Source of the DNA: Spirochaetota bacterium
GTDB lineage: Bacteria; Spirochaetota; UBA4802; JAFGDQ01
Direction: 5' to 3'
Assembly: GCA_034190085.1 (NCBI GenBank)
Contig: JAXHTS010000038.1
Location: 1 to 46,870 of the forward strand
Length of the DNA stretch: 46,870 nucleotides
Numbering within the stretch: the stretch's first letter is position 1; each line of letters begins with the position of its first letter. A program made the translations under genes and the position numbers. Below are positions 45,557 to 46,870 of the stretch, piece after piece. The notes under the pieces are model-generated. The model was not told where the DNA came from. It did not search any database and worked only from the letters and a program-made list of their open reading frames with translations.

Positions 45557-46681
45557 TTGAAGATTGGAGTTGATGCATATTATCTGTATTCCAGGATAAA
45601 TACCGGGGTAGGCAACTATGTGCATAGGCTTTTTTATGAATTATCTAAGCTAGATTGTGAAAATGAATATTATCTTTACATGCCTTTCCTTAAAAATGCG
45701 GACCTGACAGAGGACATGTTTTCCAATCCGAATTTTAACCTGCGTGAGATCAAAGGGGTATTCATGAATAATCGCAGGTTATGGCTGCAAAGCCCATCTT
45801 TGAGAAAACAAATAAAAACAGACGGGATACAGCTATTCTTCGGAGGAGGGGAATACTTCCCTCTATTTTTACCTAGGAAGATTAAGGTGGCTGTAACGAT
45901 ACATGATGTTGTATTCAAGTTGTTTCCTGATACTATTACGATTGGGAATAAGCTATTCTATAATCTATTTTTTCCTTTTTTTATTAAAAAGGCAAACTGG
46001 TTTTTTACAGGCACAGAAACTTCCAGGAGTGAGTTGAAACAATACCTGAGGATTGATAAAGAAATTTTTGTTATATATAATGGTCTTGATAAGTCAAAGT
46101 ATATACCGCCTGATGATATTGAGAAGGATGATTATATACTCTTTGTTGGAACTCTTCAACCCCGTAAAAACTTAAAAGGATTGATTCAGGCATACAACAT
46201 TATTTCGAATAAGATAAAAGAAAGGCTTGTAATTGTCGGCGCGTCAGGATGGAAGAACAGTTCACTGAATACGCTGATAGGAAATCTTCCCGAGTCAACC
46301 CTAAAAAAAATTGATTTTAAGGGATATGTTTCCGGAGATGAGTTGATTTCATTATATCAAAGGGCAAAAATATTTGCTGCTCCCTCTTTACATGAAGGAT
46401 TTGGTCTTATAATTCTTGAAGCGATGTCCTCTAAAACGCCGGTAATGTCAACAAGAAGGGGATCAATTCCGGAAGTATTCGGAGATGCAGTATTATATGC
46501 AGATCCTTTGTCACCTGAAGACATCGCTCAAAAGATACTGAATCTTATTCATGATGAAGCAGGAAGAGAGTCTTTAGTCAGAAAGGGGTTGATTTTAGCG
46601 GAGAAATATAGTATCAGGAATCAGGCTTTGGGGTATATATATATATTTAAATATATTTCTATTAATATACCAATGTACTAG
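45557..46681 (+). CDS. GT4 family glycosyltransferase
   Basis: Protein of 374 aa, GT-B fold. The N-terminal acceptor motif is VDAYYLYSRINTGVGNYVHRL; the hinge/donor region begins ILFVGTLQPRKNLKGLIQAY; the nucleotide-sugar EX7E motif is APSLHEGFGLIILEA. Start is TTG at 45557 with AAAGGGG seven bases ahead. The last two codons, with the TAG, fall in the terminus of the IS481-type element at 46674, so the very C-terminus is replaced, but the length is near the family norm and the enzyme may be active. It stands alone among IS remnants, away from the GT2/methyltransferase pair. Confidence 0.87.
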   Translation: MKIGVDAYYLYSRINTGVGNYVHRLFYELSKLDCENEYYLYMPFLKNADLTEDMFSNPNFNLREIKGVFMNNRRLWLQSPSLRKQIKTDGIQLFFGGGEYFPLFLPRKIKVAVTIHDVVFKLFPDTITIGNKLFYNLFFPFFIKKANWFFTGTETSRSELKQYLRIDKEIFVIYNGLDKSKYIPPDDIEKDDYILFVGTLQPRKNLKGLIQAYNIISNKIKERLVIVGASGWKNSSLNTLIGNLPESTLKKIDFKGYVSGDELISLYQRAKIFAAPSLHEGFGLIILEAMSSKTPVMSTRRGSIPEVFGDAVLYADPLSPEDIAQKILNLIHDEAGRESLVRKGLILAEKYSIRNQALGYIYIFKYISINIPMY

Positions 46682-46870
46682 CCAGCATTTAATCTGACAC
46701 TCTCGTTTTCTTTTGTTGTCTGTAATTTATTATCCAGCATTTTTTATAGAGCAATATTCTTCGAATCTAGAAATGTTTGCATGGGCGTTTTTCCGTAACA
46801 ATACTTGCCAGTATGAGTCCTCTCAACATTATATTCTTTTATCCAATCGTCAAGATCTTCTTGTAACTCC
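46674..46870 (-). mobile_element. IS481-type insertion sequence, one end inside the window
   Basis: The terminus starts at TGTACTA (46674-46680), consistent with the 5'-TGT ends of this family, and is repeated in inverted orientation at 43811-43875. The transposase end lies inward and the rest runs beyond the right edge. Confidence 0.75.
46744..46870 (-). CDS. IS481-family transposase, C-terminal end (partial)
   Basis: On the minus strand the frame from the right edge reads ELQEDLDDWIKEYN, VERTHTGKYCYGKTPMQTF, LDSKNIAL and stops with TAA at 46744-46746. The YNxERTHxGKYCxGKTPMQTFL pattern is the conserved end of the IS481 integrase core. The remainder is outside the window. Confidence 0.85.
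   Translation of the reverse strand, partial: ELQEDLDDWIKEYNVERTHTGKYCYGKTPMQTFLDSKNIAL

Noticed and set aside
1-46870. CRISPR arrays, tRNA or rRNA genes, prophage modules, toxin-antitoxin pairs
   Set aside because: I saw no regularly spaced direct repeats, no cloverleaf or rRNA-like sequence, and no phage structural or classic toxin-antitoxin pairs.

Overview
The window is AT-rich, densely coded bacterial chromosome. Outer-membrane and periplasmic themes (an outer-membrane barrel protein, RND/MMPL exporters, a LolA-like protein, a lipoprotein-like gene), enhancer-dependent sigma-54 regulators, a membrane-bound HdrD-like iron-sulfur oxidoreductase, acyl-CoA chemistry and a MalT/BTAD regulator all point to a Gram-negative, probably anaerobic or facultative organism of the Desulfobacterota or Spirochaetota type. 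No rRNA, tRNA or core marker gene is present, so the lineage remains an inference. I see no CRISPR array and no phage module.

Layout. (1) 1-6.8 kb, plus strand: the tail of an unknown gene and its terminator; a large GAF/histidine kinase/receiver/second-kinase protein coupled to a double-receiver sigma-54 activator; then a two-TM K+ channel with an RCK domain overlapping a separate cyclic-nucleotide-binding protein. (2) 6.9-14.3 kb: an unrecognised 353-aa protein (minus); a plus-strand operon of a small Cys-ended protein, an M50 site-2 protease and a secreted phytase-esterase-like protein; a frameshifted HEAT-repeat lipoprotein gene; two tandem DUF4139 (mucoidy-inhibitor MuiA-like) genes. (3) 15.0-21.0 kb, the most interesting stretch: a membrane histidine kinase carrying the GGxxNPF quinone motif of RegB/PrrB, an NtrC-type regulator, two tandem 18-bp palindromes exactly 20 bp apart, a well-spaced sigma-54 promoter, and an operon of a degenerate resolvase-fold protein and an ETF:quinone-oxidoreductase-like (EMO/HdrD-type) membrane Fe-S protein. 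Together these look like a complete quinone-redox-sensing control circuit. (4) 21.0-26.8 kb: an isolated IS-end repeat, a methyltransferase/GT2 glycosyltransferase pair (minus), a possible leader peptide with hairpin, a secreted GlcG/HbpS-like protein and two tandem family III CoA-transferases. (5) 26.9-29.2 kb: a small zinc-ribbon membrane protein and degraded insertion sequences. (6) 29.3-43.8 kb: an acyl-CoA ligase, a 1095-aa MalT-BTAD regulator, three RND/MMPL exporter genes (two from a ~2.44-kb tandem duplication), a LolA-like gene and a DUF1302-like barrel gene. Several of these are broken by a frameshift, in-frame stops or truncation. (7) 43.8-46.87 kb: nested IS remnants (IS481, IS256, IS3 types) around a GT4 glycosyltransferase, ending inside another IS481-type element.

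How the genes may work together: regions 3-6 combine acyl-CoA activation (ligase), CoA transfer (two CaiB-like proteins) and electron transfer to the quinone pool (EMO-like protein). This fits an organism that grows on organic or fatty acids, with quinone redox state sensed by the RegB-like kinase. The exporter/LolA/barrel cluster is a typical lipid-export or outer-membrane-maintenance set but is visibly decaying in this genome.
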